64,000 nucleotides of DNA from Paenibacillus larvae subsp. larvae. Lineage in GTDB: Bacteria > Bacillota > Bacilli > Paenibacillales > NBRC-103111. Each line of letters begins with the position of its first letter. The first letter of the stretch is position 1. The stretch spans positions 3,246,001-3,310,000 of the forward strand of contig NZ_CP019687.1 of the NCBI RefSeq assembly GCF_002003265.1, read 5' to 3'. The position numbers and the translations under genes are program-made. Of this stretch, positions 57,394-64,000 are shown piece by piece. Below the pieces are notes generated by a model, which was not told where the DNA came from, did no database searches, and saw only the letters and a list, made by a program, of their open reading frames with translations.

Positions 57394-57822
57394 ATGAGCT
57401 GGTTATGGTTTGCACTTGCTTCAGCGGTTATGGCTGCGCTTGTTTCCATTTTTGGAAAAATAGGCCTTCATCAGGTCGATCCTAACACGGCTACGACGAT
57501 CCGGGCCGTGATTATGATGCTGTTTCTGATGGGGGTTCTGGCCGTCCAGGGGAAATTGTCCCAAATCGGTGATGTCCTGGTAAATAAGAAGGCAATGCTC
57601 TTTATTATTCTTAGCGGGGTGGCGGGCGCTTTGTCCTGGCTGTTTTATTTTGTGGCTATTCAAAAGGGCGAGGTAGCCAAAGTAGCTCCGATCGATAAGC
57701 TTAGCGTCGTATTGGCAGTAGGATTCGCTCTCTTGTTTCTTGGGGAAAGATTATCTTTCTGGGGCGGGGTCGGAGTGGCCTTTATTGCCGTGGGGGTGTT
57801 GATTACCGCTTTGGCCGCATAA
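57394..57822 (+). CDS. EamA-family (DMT) membrane transporter, single-domain
   Basis: 142 residues with five membrane helices, one EamA unit (most have two), as in small YhbE-like proteins that act as dimers. WLWFALASAVMAALVSIFGK, YFVAIQKGEVAKVAPIDKLS, LGERLSFWGGVGVAFIAVGV. ATG 57394 follows GAAAGGAGAG. The Fur-box promoter suggests expression under iron limitation. Confidence 0.82.
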   Translation: MSWLWFALASAVMAALVSIFGKIGLHQVDPNTATTIRAVIMMLFLMGVLAVQGKLSQIGDVLVNKKAMLFIILSGVAGALSWLFYFVAIQKGEVAKVAPIDKLSVVLAVGFALLFLGERLSFWGGVGVAFIAVGVLITALAA

Positions 57823-57956
57823 GGGGAATAATCGGGCCGGCAGCATTTTCTGCAAAGAAAATGGCTGCTTTTTTTGGTTTATGGAATCTCTTTTTCCGAA
57901 AAAGGTTTATAATGTTAAGGTTGCATCATGATGTTGGACATAAAGGGGTATCTCTC

Positions 57957-58937
57957 GTGACATTCGGACAATTCTTCAAACTGGTTGAGATTCGGACTAA
58001 AACAGCAAGTATAATCCCGTTCTTTATGGGAACCTTATATGCCTTCTTCCGTTTTCAAGAATTCCACGGTTTCCATTTCTTGCTGATGCTGATTTCTCTG
58101 CTTTCATTTGACATGGCGACTACGGCTATTAACAACTACTATGACTATAAAAGAGCGGTTAAAACTGACGGATACGGATATGAGGTCCATAATGCCATTG
58201 TGCAGTACAAGCTGAAAGAAAGCACGGTAGTTACCGTGATTATTACACTGCTGTTTGTGGCGGCGGTAGCTGCTTTCTGGATATTTATTGAGACAGATAT
58301 TCTGATTTTCCTGCTTGGGGGCCTCTCGTTTCTGGTGGGCATTTTATACTCTTTCGGACCTCTGGCCATTTCCCGAATGCCACTGGGTGAGCTGTTCTCA
58401 GGGCTTTTTATGGGCTTTGTCATTCTGTTCATTTCGTCTTATATCCATCTGGAACAAGGACAGATTGTATTGCTTATGCTGGAGGATAAATGGCTGACCG
58501 TTCACGTGGACATCCGGGAAGTCCTGCTGATGCTGCTGGTCTCGATTCCCGCTATCGCCGGCATTGGGAATATCATGTTGGCCAACAATATTTGCGACAT
58601 GGAAGAGGATGTCGAGAATAAACGGTATACCCTTCCTGTCTACATCGGGAAAACGCTGGCGCTGAAGCTGTTCCGGCTTGTTTATTATGTTTCTTATCTG
58701 GATCTGATCGTACTATATCTGCTGGGTGTTCATCCGGTTCTTCTTGTGCTTGTGCTGATCACTTTTATACCATTACGGAAAAATATTACGCTGTTTGTTC
58801 GTAACCAATCGAAGGCAGAGACGTTCGGATTAGCCGTTCAAAATTTTATCATTCTGAACATGGCGAGAATTGTTGTATTGGGGGCAGCCATATTGCTTCA
58901 CTTCACAGGATTTTGGGAACTTAACCGATACATATGA
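57957..58937 (+). CDS. UbiA-family prenyltransferase (MenA-like)
   Basis: 326 residues, about eight membrane helices. Asp-rich motifs: NNYYDYKRAVKTD and NNICDMEEDVENKRYTLPV bind the prenyl diphosphate through Mg. Probably prenylates dihydroxynaphthoate for menaquinone, but other UbiA substrates are possible. GTG 57957 after AAAGGGG; homologues start near TFGQFFKLVEIRT. Confidence 0.82.
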   Translation: MTFGQFFKLVEIRTKTASIIPFFMGTLYAFFRFQEFHGFHFLLMLISLLSFDMATTAINNYYDYKRAVKTDGYGYEVHNAIVQYKLKESTVVTVIITLLFVAAVAAFWIFIETDILIFLLGGLSFLVGILYSFGPLAISRMPLGELFSGLFMGFVILFISSYIHLEQGQIVLLMLEDKWLTVHVDIREVLLMLLVSIPAIAGIGNIMLANNICDMEEDVENKRYTLPVYIGKTLALKLFRLVYYVSYLDLIVLYLLGVHPVLLVLVLITFIPLRKNITLFVRNQSKAETFGLAVQNFIILNMARIVVLGAAILLHFTGFWELNRYI

Positions 58938-58941
58938 ACAC

Positions 58942-58985
58942 AAACAGGATCTCCTTTGTAATTTTGGAAGAGATCCTGTTTTTAA
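58942..58985 (+). terminator. Terminator after the prenyltransferase gene
   Basis: AAACAGGATCTC (58942-58953) with GAGATCCTGTTT (58970-58981), then a short T-run. Confidence 0.85.
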
Positions 58986-58988
58986 CTC

Positions 58989-59100
58989 TTACAATAAAGT
59001 GCAGACACCAGGTCCGGTTAGTCCGATACCTACAGCCAGAGCGATCAAAATGAAATTGTATTCAAAACCGTTTTGAGTAGGTATGATTTCCTCGGGTTGT
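58989..59100 (-). pseudogene. DoxX-family C-terminal relic
   Basis: Leftward frame reads NGFEYNFILIALAVGIGLTGPG then VCTLL and stop, close to the last helix of DoxX membrane proteins. No upstream part of the gene exists. Confidence 0.4.
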
Positions 59101-59149
59101 TATGTATGGAGGTATGAAATTTCATGGCACATCTTTCCCGTTTTGTTTT

Positions 59150-59175
59150 GGACGTTTTGTGTGGACGTTTTGTGT
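59150..59175. repeat. 13-bp perfect tandem repeat
   Basis: GGACGTTTTGTGT twice in a row, upstream of lacD. Confidence 0.7.
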
Positions 59176-59286
59176 CCGTATCAGTTTGATAGCGTTATCT
59201 TTTCTGTTTTCCATGTACTGGTTGATTCATCTGTTGTATTTTGACTTAAATTAATCATATAAAGATTGTAGATAGGGGTGCTGACT

Positions 59287-60309
59287 GTGACGGTAAAAAT
59301 GACCAGAGGGAAATTCGAAGGCTTAAATAAACTGGCGAACGAAAAAGGGCTGATTGTGGCTACGGCTTTGGACCAGCGGGGTTCACTCAAGAAGTCGTTG
59401 GCCGAAGCAACCGGGAAGGAAGCGGATGAGAATCATGTTGCAAACTTTAAAAGGCTCGTCTCCGAGGAGCTTACCCCATACTCCAGCGCTATTCTTCTTG
59501 ATCCCGAATACGGGTGGAAAGCGGCAGAAATCCGGGATAAGAACTGCGGGTTATTAATTGCCTATGAGGAAACAGGTTACGATGCGACAGTTAAAGGACG
59601 TTTGCCGGATTTGCTGCCCAACTGGTCTGTGAAACGTTTTGTGGACAAAGGGGTAGATGCAATCAAAATTTTGATGTATTACGATCCGGACGATTCAGGG
59701 GATATTAATGATATTAAGCACGCTTTCATTGAACGGGTAGGGGCGGAGTGCGACTCATACGATATTCCGTTTTTCTTCGAAGCGGTGACTTATACAGATG
59801 ATATAGCCGATGCCAAAAGTGTGGAATTTGCCAAAGTGAGACCGGCCAAAGTGAAGGCAAGCATGCGTGAATTCACTAAACCCCAGTACAAAATTGACTG
59901 TTTGAAGCTGGAGGTTCCTGTTAACATGAACTACGTGAAAGGCATCGGGGAAGGGGAAACGGTCTTTACCCGGGAAGAAGCTCTTGGGCATTTTATGGAT
60001 ACGGCTGAACTCGCCACCATTCCGTTTATCTATTTAAGCGGAGGTGTTTCCAACGAATTATTCTTGAAAACCTTGACCTTTGCGGGTGAAGCGAAAGTTC
60101 CGTTCTCGGGCGTTTTATGCGGACGGGCAACCTGGCAGGACGGGATTCAAATTTACGGTAAAGAAGGCGAGGCCGGCCTTCGCTCCTGGTTAAAAGAAGA
60201 AGGTATAAGCCGTATGAATAAACTTAATGAGGTCATCGCGGGTGCCGCTACGCCATGGTGGGACTTTTATGGCGGGAAGGATCATATTGAAGTGGCAGAT
60301 AGACCTTGA
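59287..60309 (+). CDS. lacD: Tagatose-1,6-bisphosphate aldolase
   Basis: 340 residues, class I aldolase: TALDQRGSLKKSL, LVSEELTPYSSAILLDPEYG, LIAYEETGYDA, AIKILMYYDPD, LEVPVNMNYVKG and GVLCGRATWQDG. Splits tagatose-1,6-bisphosphate into two triose phosphates. GTG 59287 after AGGGGTG; GTG 59278 and ATG 59299 are alternatives. No other lac or gat genes nearby. Confidence 0.92.
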   Translation: MTVKMTRGKFEGLNKLANEKGLIVATALDQRGSLKKSLAEATGKEADENHVANFKRLVSEELTPYSSAILLDPEYGWKAAEIRDKNCGLLIAYEETGYDATVKGRLPDLLPNWSVKRFVDKGVDAIKILMYYDPDDSGDINDIKHAFIERVGAECDSYDIPFFFEAVTYTDDIADAKSVEFAKVRPAKVKASMREFTKPQYKIDCLKLEVPVNMNYVKGIGEGETVFTREEALGHFMDTAELATIPFIYLSGGVSNELFLKTLTFAGEAKVPFSGVLCGRATWQDGIQIYGKEGEAGLRSWLKEEGISRMNKLNEVIAGAATPWWDFYGGKDHIEVADRP

Positions 60310-60332
60310 ATAGTTAAGCCGATTAGTTATTA

Positions 60333-60378
60333 AAGACAGGAACTATGGGAGCTCCTCATGGTTATTTGTCTTGTTTTG
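60333..60378 (+). terminator. Terminator after lacD
   Basis: AAGACA...AACTATG-GGAGCTCC-TCATGGTT...TGTCTT, an interrupted stem, followed by GTTTT. Confidence 0.6.
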
Positions 60379-60424
60379 CCCCTTATGATATGATTTAACC
60401 AGAAAAAACGTAAAGGTGACATAC

Positions 60425-60985
60425 ATGACAATAAGACAAGCACTCCCCTCTGACGCTGCCGCAGCAGCCCCCTTACTGCTTGCGGCCATGCAGGGTATAG
60501 CCTATCAATTGACCGGAGCCTCAGAAGAATCCGAAGTACTTGGGCAATTAACCGAACTGTTTCACATAGAGGATAACCGCCTCAGCTACCAGAATGTACT
60601 GGTTAAAGAAAAGGAGGGGAATCTAGCCGGCGTTTTACTGGCTTACCACGGAAGTGAAGCTGTGCGGCTGGACCAGCCTATCCTGGAGCGGCTCCGTTCG
60701 CTTAATCGAGGCAGTGAAATACGAATTAGTCAGGAAGCGGATAAAGATGAGTATTATATAGACTCTTTGGCGGTCTCCCCCAATGCAAGGGGAAAAGGTA
60801 TCGGTCAAGAGCTGATTCAAGCCGCTGAGAAGAAGGCCGCCGCATCGGGTTATGCCAGGATTGCGCTGATTGTAGTGCAAGAGAACCCGAGAGCCCGGGC
60901 CTTGTACGAACGGCTTGGTTATGTGAAGAACAAAGAGAAGATCATAAATAACAAAACATATGATCATATGGTGAAACAACTGTAA
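60425..60985 (+). CDS. GNAT-family N-acetyltransferase
   Basis: 186 residues. Acetyl-CoA-binding motif A: YIDSLAVSPNARGKGIGQELI (R-G-K-G-I-G), then IVVQENPRARALYERLGY. ATG 60425 with AAAGGTG 6 nt before. Ends 1 nt before lytS, so probably co-transcribed. Substrate unknown. Confidence 0.88.
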   Translation: MTIRQALPSDAAAAAPLLLAAMQGIAYQLTGASEESEVLGQLTELFHIEDNRLSYQNVLVKEKEGNLAGVLLAYHGSEAVRLDQPILERLRSLNRGSEIRISQEADKDEYYIDSLAVSPNARGKGIGQELIQAAEKKAAASGYARIALIVVQENPRARALYERLGYVKNKEKIINNKTYDHMVKQL

Positions 60986-60986
60986 G

Positions 60987-62753
60987 ATGGCACATTTACT
61001 TATTATGATGCTTGAACGGGTAGGAGTTATGGTTATCCTGGGGTTTCTGCTTGCCCACATGAAATTGTTCAGGAAACTTCTTCAGGATTCGGGTGGAGTG
61101 AAAGAAAAGCTGGCTCTCATCGCAGTATTTTCCCTGTTCAGTATTATCAGCAACTATACTGGCATTGAGATCAAGGGGAGTACGATTATTAATCAGGATT
61201 GGCAAATGAAGCTGGATCCGTCCAGTTCGATTGCCAATACCCGGATTATGGGTGTAGAAATGGGAGGATTGCTAGGCGGACCGGTTGTCGGGTTTGGTGT
61301 GGGGGTTTTGGCAGGCGCTCACCGGTACTTGTTGGGGGGAAGTACTGCCTTTAGTTGTGCTTTATCCAGCATTCTGGCCGGACTATTAACCGGGGTCATC
61401 GGACGGAGGTACCGGAGACGTCATGCCGCTATTTCACCCAGATTCGCGGCTATTATCGGGATCGCCATGGAATCTTCGCAGATGCTCATCATTTTGCTCT
61501 TTGCCAAGCCGTTCGCAGACGCCTGGCTGCTGGTCAGTACTATCGCGGTCCCGATGATTATCGTCAATGGTCTGGGCAGCTTCATTTTTCTATCCATTAT
61601 CCAGTCCATACTTCGGCAGGAAGAACAGGCGAGAGCCTTGCAGACTCATAAAGTATTGCTCATTGCCGATGAGACCCTGCCTTATTTTCGTCAGGGTCTA
61701 AATGAGGAGTCATGCAGGCATGTGGCGGGAATTATTTATAAGGCTACAGGAAGTGATGAGGTATCTCTTACAGATACACATAAAATTCTGGCCCATGTCG
61801 GAGCGGCATCAGATCACCATATTCCATCCAGAAGCCTGATTACAGGGTTATCCAAGACGGTTCTCCGTACCGGGGAGATCAAGAAAGCAAAGAGCCGGGG
61901 GGAGATTGCCTGTTCCCATGAGAATTGTCCGCTGGAAGCCGCAATTGTTCTTCCCTTGAAGACTCATGGCCAGACTATTGGCACCTTAAAAATGTACTTC
62001 AAGGAGGTAAATCGCCTTAGTCGGGTAGAAGAGGAACTGGCCGAAGGGTTGGCTAATATCTTCTCTACTCAGCTTGAGCTTGGAGAAGCCGAACTGCAGA
62101 GTAAGCTCCTGCAGGATGCTGAAATTAAGGCACTTCAAGCGCAGGTAAATCCGCATTTTCTGTTTAATGCAATTAATACAATCTCTGCCCTGTGCCGTAC
62201 GGATGTGGAGAAAGCGCGTAAACTTCTTTTCCAGTTGAGTATTTATTTCCGGTCCAACCTCCAGGGAGCCCGGCAGCTTCTGATTCCGCTGGAAAAGGAA
62301 ATCAGCCATGTCCATGCTTATTTATCTTTGGAACAAGCCCGGTTTCCCGGCAAATACACAGTGAATACCTTCATGGAGGACGGACTGGAGGACGTTCTGG
62401 TGCCGCCTTTTGTGCTTCAGGTTCTTGTCGAGAATTCTCTCCGTCATGCATTCCCAAGAAAGCAGCCTGAATGCAAGGTGGACATCCGGATCTTCAAAAA
62501 TCAGGGGAAGCTGCAGGTCAGCGTCCGGGATAATGGCAAGGGAATTTCCGCCGATCATTTGGTCTTTCTGGGTTACGAACTTGTTCAGTCCGAGAAGGGC
62601 ACAGGAACAGCCCTGTACAATATTAATCAACGGTTGAGAGGGCTGTTCGGCAGCCAGACCCGGCTTCATATTGAGAGCCGTGAGGGAGAAGGGACAAAGA
62701 TTACGTTTGCCCTGCCTATTCAAAGAGAGAGTGAGGAAGACACCAGTGCTTAG
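60987..62753 (+). CDS. lytS: Sensor histidine kinase LytS
   Basis: 588 residues. N-terminal 5TM-LYT membrane domain (to about 205) with MGGLLGGPVVGFGVGVLAG, a GAF domain (about 220-370), His-kinase box QVNPHFLFNAINTI (His 390) and HATPase with VLVENSLRHAF, DNGKGI, GTGTALYNI. Senses membrane potential or wall stress and, in some species, extracellular pyruvate. Overlaps lytR by 8 nt. Confidence 0.94.
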   Translation: MAHLLIMMLERVGVMVILGFLLAHMKLFRKLLQDSGGVKEKLALIAVFSLFSIISNYTGIEIKGSTIINQDWQMKLDPSSSIANTRIMGVEMGGLLGGPVVGFGVGVLAGAHRYLLGGSTAFSCALSSILAGLLTGVIGRRYRRRHAAISPRFAAIIGIAMESSQMLIILLFAKPFADAWLLVSTIAVPMIIVNGLGSFIFLSIIQSILRQEEQARALQTHKVLLIADETLPYFRQGLNEESCRHVAGIIYKATGSDEVSLTDTHKILAHVGAASDHHIPSRSLITGLSKTVLRTGEIKKAKSRGEIACSHENCPLEAAIVLPLKTHGQTIGTLKMYFKEVNRLSRVEEELAEGLANIFSTQLELGEAELQSKLLQDAEIKALQAQVNPHFLFNAINTISALCRTDVEKARKLLFQLSIYFRSNLQGARQLLIPLEKEISHVHAYLSLEQARFPGKYTVNTFMEDGLEDVLVPPFVLQVLVENSLRHAFPRKQPECKVDIRIFKNQGKLQVSVRDNGKGISADHLVFLGYELVQSEKGTGTALYNINQRLRGLFGSQTRLHIESREGEGTKITFALPIQRESEEDTSA

Positions 62754-63492
62754 GGTGCTTGTAGTGGATGACGAAATGCTCGCAAGGGACGAGCTGAAAT
62801 ACTTGTTATACAGGACGAAGGAAGTAGATATTATCGATGAGGCGGACAGTATTGAAACGGCTGTTGGGAAAATGCTGGACTTCAAACCGGATATCGTGTT
62901 TTTGGATATTCAGCTGTCCGAAGATAACGGGTTTGAACTTGCCAATCGGCTGGCTAGAATGAAGCAGCCGCCTGCCATTGTCTTTGCCACCGCTTATGAC
63001 CAATATGCCGTTAAAGCCTTTGAAGTAGATGCCCTGGACTACATTCTGAAACCTTTTGATGAAGACCGCATTATTCAAACCATCCAAAAATATAACAAGC
63101 TCTGCCCTGCCAGAGATGCGGACAATAATGAAACAGTTTCCCAAGAGCATAAGGAAAATAAGAATGCGAATAAGCTTGCTCTTTCCGTAGAAGAATCCAT
63201 CGTTCTGCTCCCGGTCAAGGACATAGTATTTGCCGGACTTGTGGACGGGAAGGTAGCGGTCCGGACCTTAACCCGTACATGTTTTACGAATGATACCTTA
63301 GTAGTTCTGGAGAAGAAATTGACTTTCAGCAGTTTTTTCCGGGTTCACCGCAGTTTTATCGTGAATCTTGATCATATTTTAGAGCTGCAACCCTGGTTTA
63401 ATTCTACCTATACCTTAATAATGAAAGATGGATCAAAGGTTCCCGTAAGCAGAACCTATGCCAAAGAACTGAAACAAAAGCTCGGTATTTAG
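62746..63492 (+). CDS. lytR: Response regulator LytR (LytTR family)
   Basis: 248 residues. Receiver with D8-D9, acceptor D54 (IVFLDIQLSE) and Lys in LKPFDEDR; C-terminal LytTR DNA-binding domain with FFRVHRSFIVNLDHI and PVSRTYAKELKQKL. GTG 62746, inside lytS. Expected to activate the lrgA gene that follows. Confidence 0.94.
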   Translation: MLRVLVVDDEMLARDELKYLLYRTKEVDIIDEADSIETAVGKMLDFKPDIVFLDIQLSEDNGFELANRLARMKQPPAIVFATAYDQYAVKAFEVDALDYILKPFDEDRIIQTIQKYNKLCPARDADNNETVSQEHKENKNANKLALSVEESIVLLPVKDIVFAGLVDGKVAVRTLTRTCFTNDTLVVLEKKLTFSSFFRVHRSFIVNLDHILELQPWFNSTYTLIMKDGSKVPVSRTYAKELKQKLGI

Positions 63493-63503
63493 CCGGGCTT
63501 TTT
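63479..63503 (+). terminator. Terminator overlapping the lytR stop
   Basis: AGCTCGG (63479-63485) with CCGGGCT (63493-63499), one wobble, then five T. The left arm is inside lytR coding sequence. Confidence 0.7.
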
Positions 63504-63633
63504 CCTTTTTTCCTGTATTTCATCCCTTAATTTCTGCAGCTCAGCCTCATAATAATACCTTTCATGATGAAACCGTTTTATATGCTTTTTCATTCATTAT
63601 ACTAAAGGCAACAAAGAGAAAGAGGTGGCAGCC

Positions 63634-64000
63634 ATGAGCACTAAAAAGGCGGCAGGTTTCTTAACTCAGGCATTCATATTTTCCGTGATTATGCTGGTTT
63701 CCCATATAATAACGGCTTTACTCCCAATCCCTATGCCGGCATCCGTAATCGGTCTTGTGCTTCTGTTCGTTCTGCTCTGCCTCAAAGTTGTGAAACTGGA
63801 GCAAGTAGAATCGTTTGGTGCGGCCCTTACCGGGATTATTGGTTTTTTGTTCGTCCCATCGGGAATTTCCGTCATGAATTCGCTGGGGGTTATGCAGCAG
63901 TTCGGATTGCAGATTATATTGGTCATTTTTGCGGCAACTGCGATTTTGCTTGCAGTAACGGGGCTCTTTTCTCAAATGATCCTGGGTAAACGCAGTATGG
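63634..64000 (+). CDS. lrgA: Holin-like protein LrgA/CidA (3' end outside window)
   Basis: At least 122 residues seen, cut by the window edge. Four membrane helices; [18 protein letters not shown] and [12 protein letters not shown] are LrgA/CidA family signatures. Modulates murein hydrolase activity and pyruvate uptake with LrgB, expected next. AGAGGTGG precedes the ATG. Neighbourhood with lytSR supports lrgA over cidA. A TATACT box at about 63597 may be its -10. Confidence 0.92.
   Translation, partial: MSTKKAAGFLTQAFIFSVIMLVSHIITALLPIPMPASVIGLVLLFVLLCLKVVKLEQVESFGAALTGIIGFLFVPSGISVMNSLGVMQQFGLQIILVIFAATAILLAVTGLFSQMILGKRSM

Noticed and set aside
63489-63593. 34-residue leftward frame ([20 protein letters not shown] start) between lytR and lrgA
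   Set aside because: Composition is coding-like, but there is no ribosome binding site, and it overlaps the lytR terminator and the likely lrgA promoter.

Overview
The window looks like a low-to-moderate GC Gram-positive chromosome of the Paenibacillaceae near the replication origin. The backbone order gdpP-rplI-dnaB-purA-walRKHIJ-htrA-CxxH/CxxC protein-rlmH, the strong AGGAGG ribosome binding sites, and the LytSR/Lrg module at the end all fit Paenibacillus. The many broken genes and stacked mobile remnants recall Paenibacillus larvae, but that species call is inference. No rRNA, tRNA, CRISPR array or intact insertion sequence was recognised.

Layout. (1) 1-15150: conserved housekeeping core, namely c-di-AMP phosphodiesterase (5' cut by the window), L9, replicative helicase, adenylosuccinate synthase, a YxeA-like lipoprotein, an M23/G5 cell-wall peptidase, the complete WalRK regulon operon with YycH/YycI/YycJ, and HtrA. 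(2) 15200-19190: a decay zone with a nonsense-interrupted chemotaxis receptor, a 130-nt polypurine tract, a truncated LacI regulator, an intact Gfo/Idh/MocA dehydrogenase and 900 bp without genes. (3) 19193-31240: an accretion island at the 3' end of rlmH. Three rlmH-3'-end copies (about 19483, 25651 and 27471) separate nested segments. The first is a collapsed ICEBs1-type element (int, immA, cwlT, YddI-like protein) with a PfpI-family enzyme and an amino-acid permease. The second is a decayed HEPN-like gene. The third is a solitary FokI-like nuclease. Three copies of a type I holin-like toxin/antisense RNA cassette, one frameshifted, and a fourth relic are scattered through it, with a broken SpaA-type adhesin. 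rlmH itself carries an internal in-frame deletion.

(4) 31823-34822: biotin operon bioA-bioD-bioF' with a sigma-A promoter and BirA-type operator; bioF is cut just after its PLP lysine by fusion to (5). (5) 34823-54134: a glycosylation island. It holds GT2/GT4 and StrF-like transferases, FkbM and other methyltransferases, and a leftward nine-gene operon with mostly 4-nt overlaps for a CDP-linked, probably C-methyl-branched deoxysugar (rfbF, rfbG with a poly-G frameshift, 3,5-epimerase-like, reductase, two TylCIII/NovU-type C-methyltransferases, CmcI-like). It also encodes two likely acceptor/surface proteins: a YadA-head-repeat/Peptidase_G2 protein, and a small protein behind two sigma-K-like promoters. 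Together these suggest decoration of the spore surface.

(6) 54168-64000: pepT, an internally deleted ABC-F gene, aldo/keto reductase, a Fur-controlled EamA transporter, a UbiA prenyltransferase, a DoxX relic, lacD, a GNAT acetyltransferase, lytS-lytR and the start of lrgA (cut by the window end).
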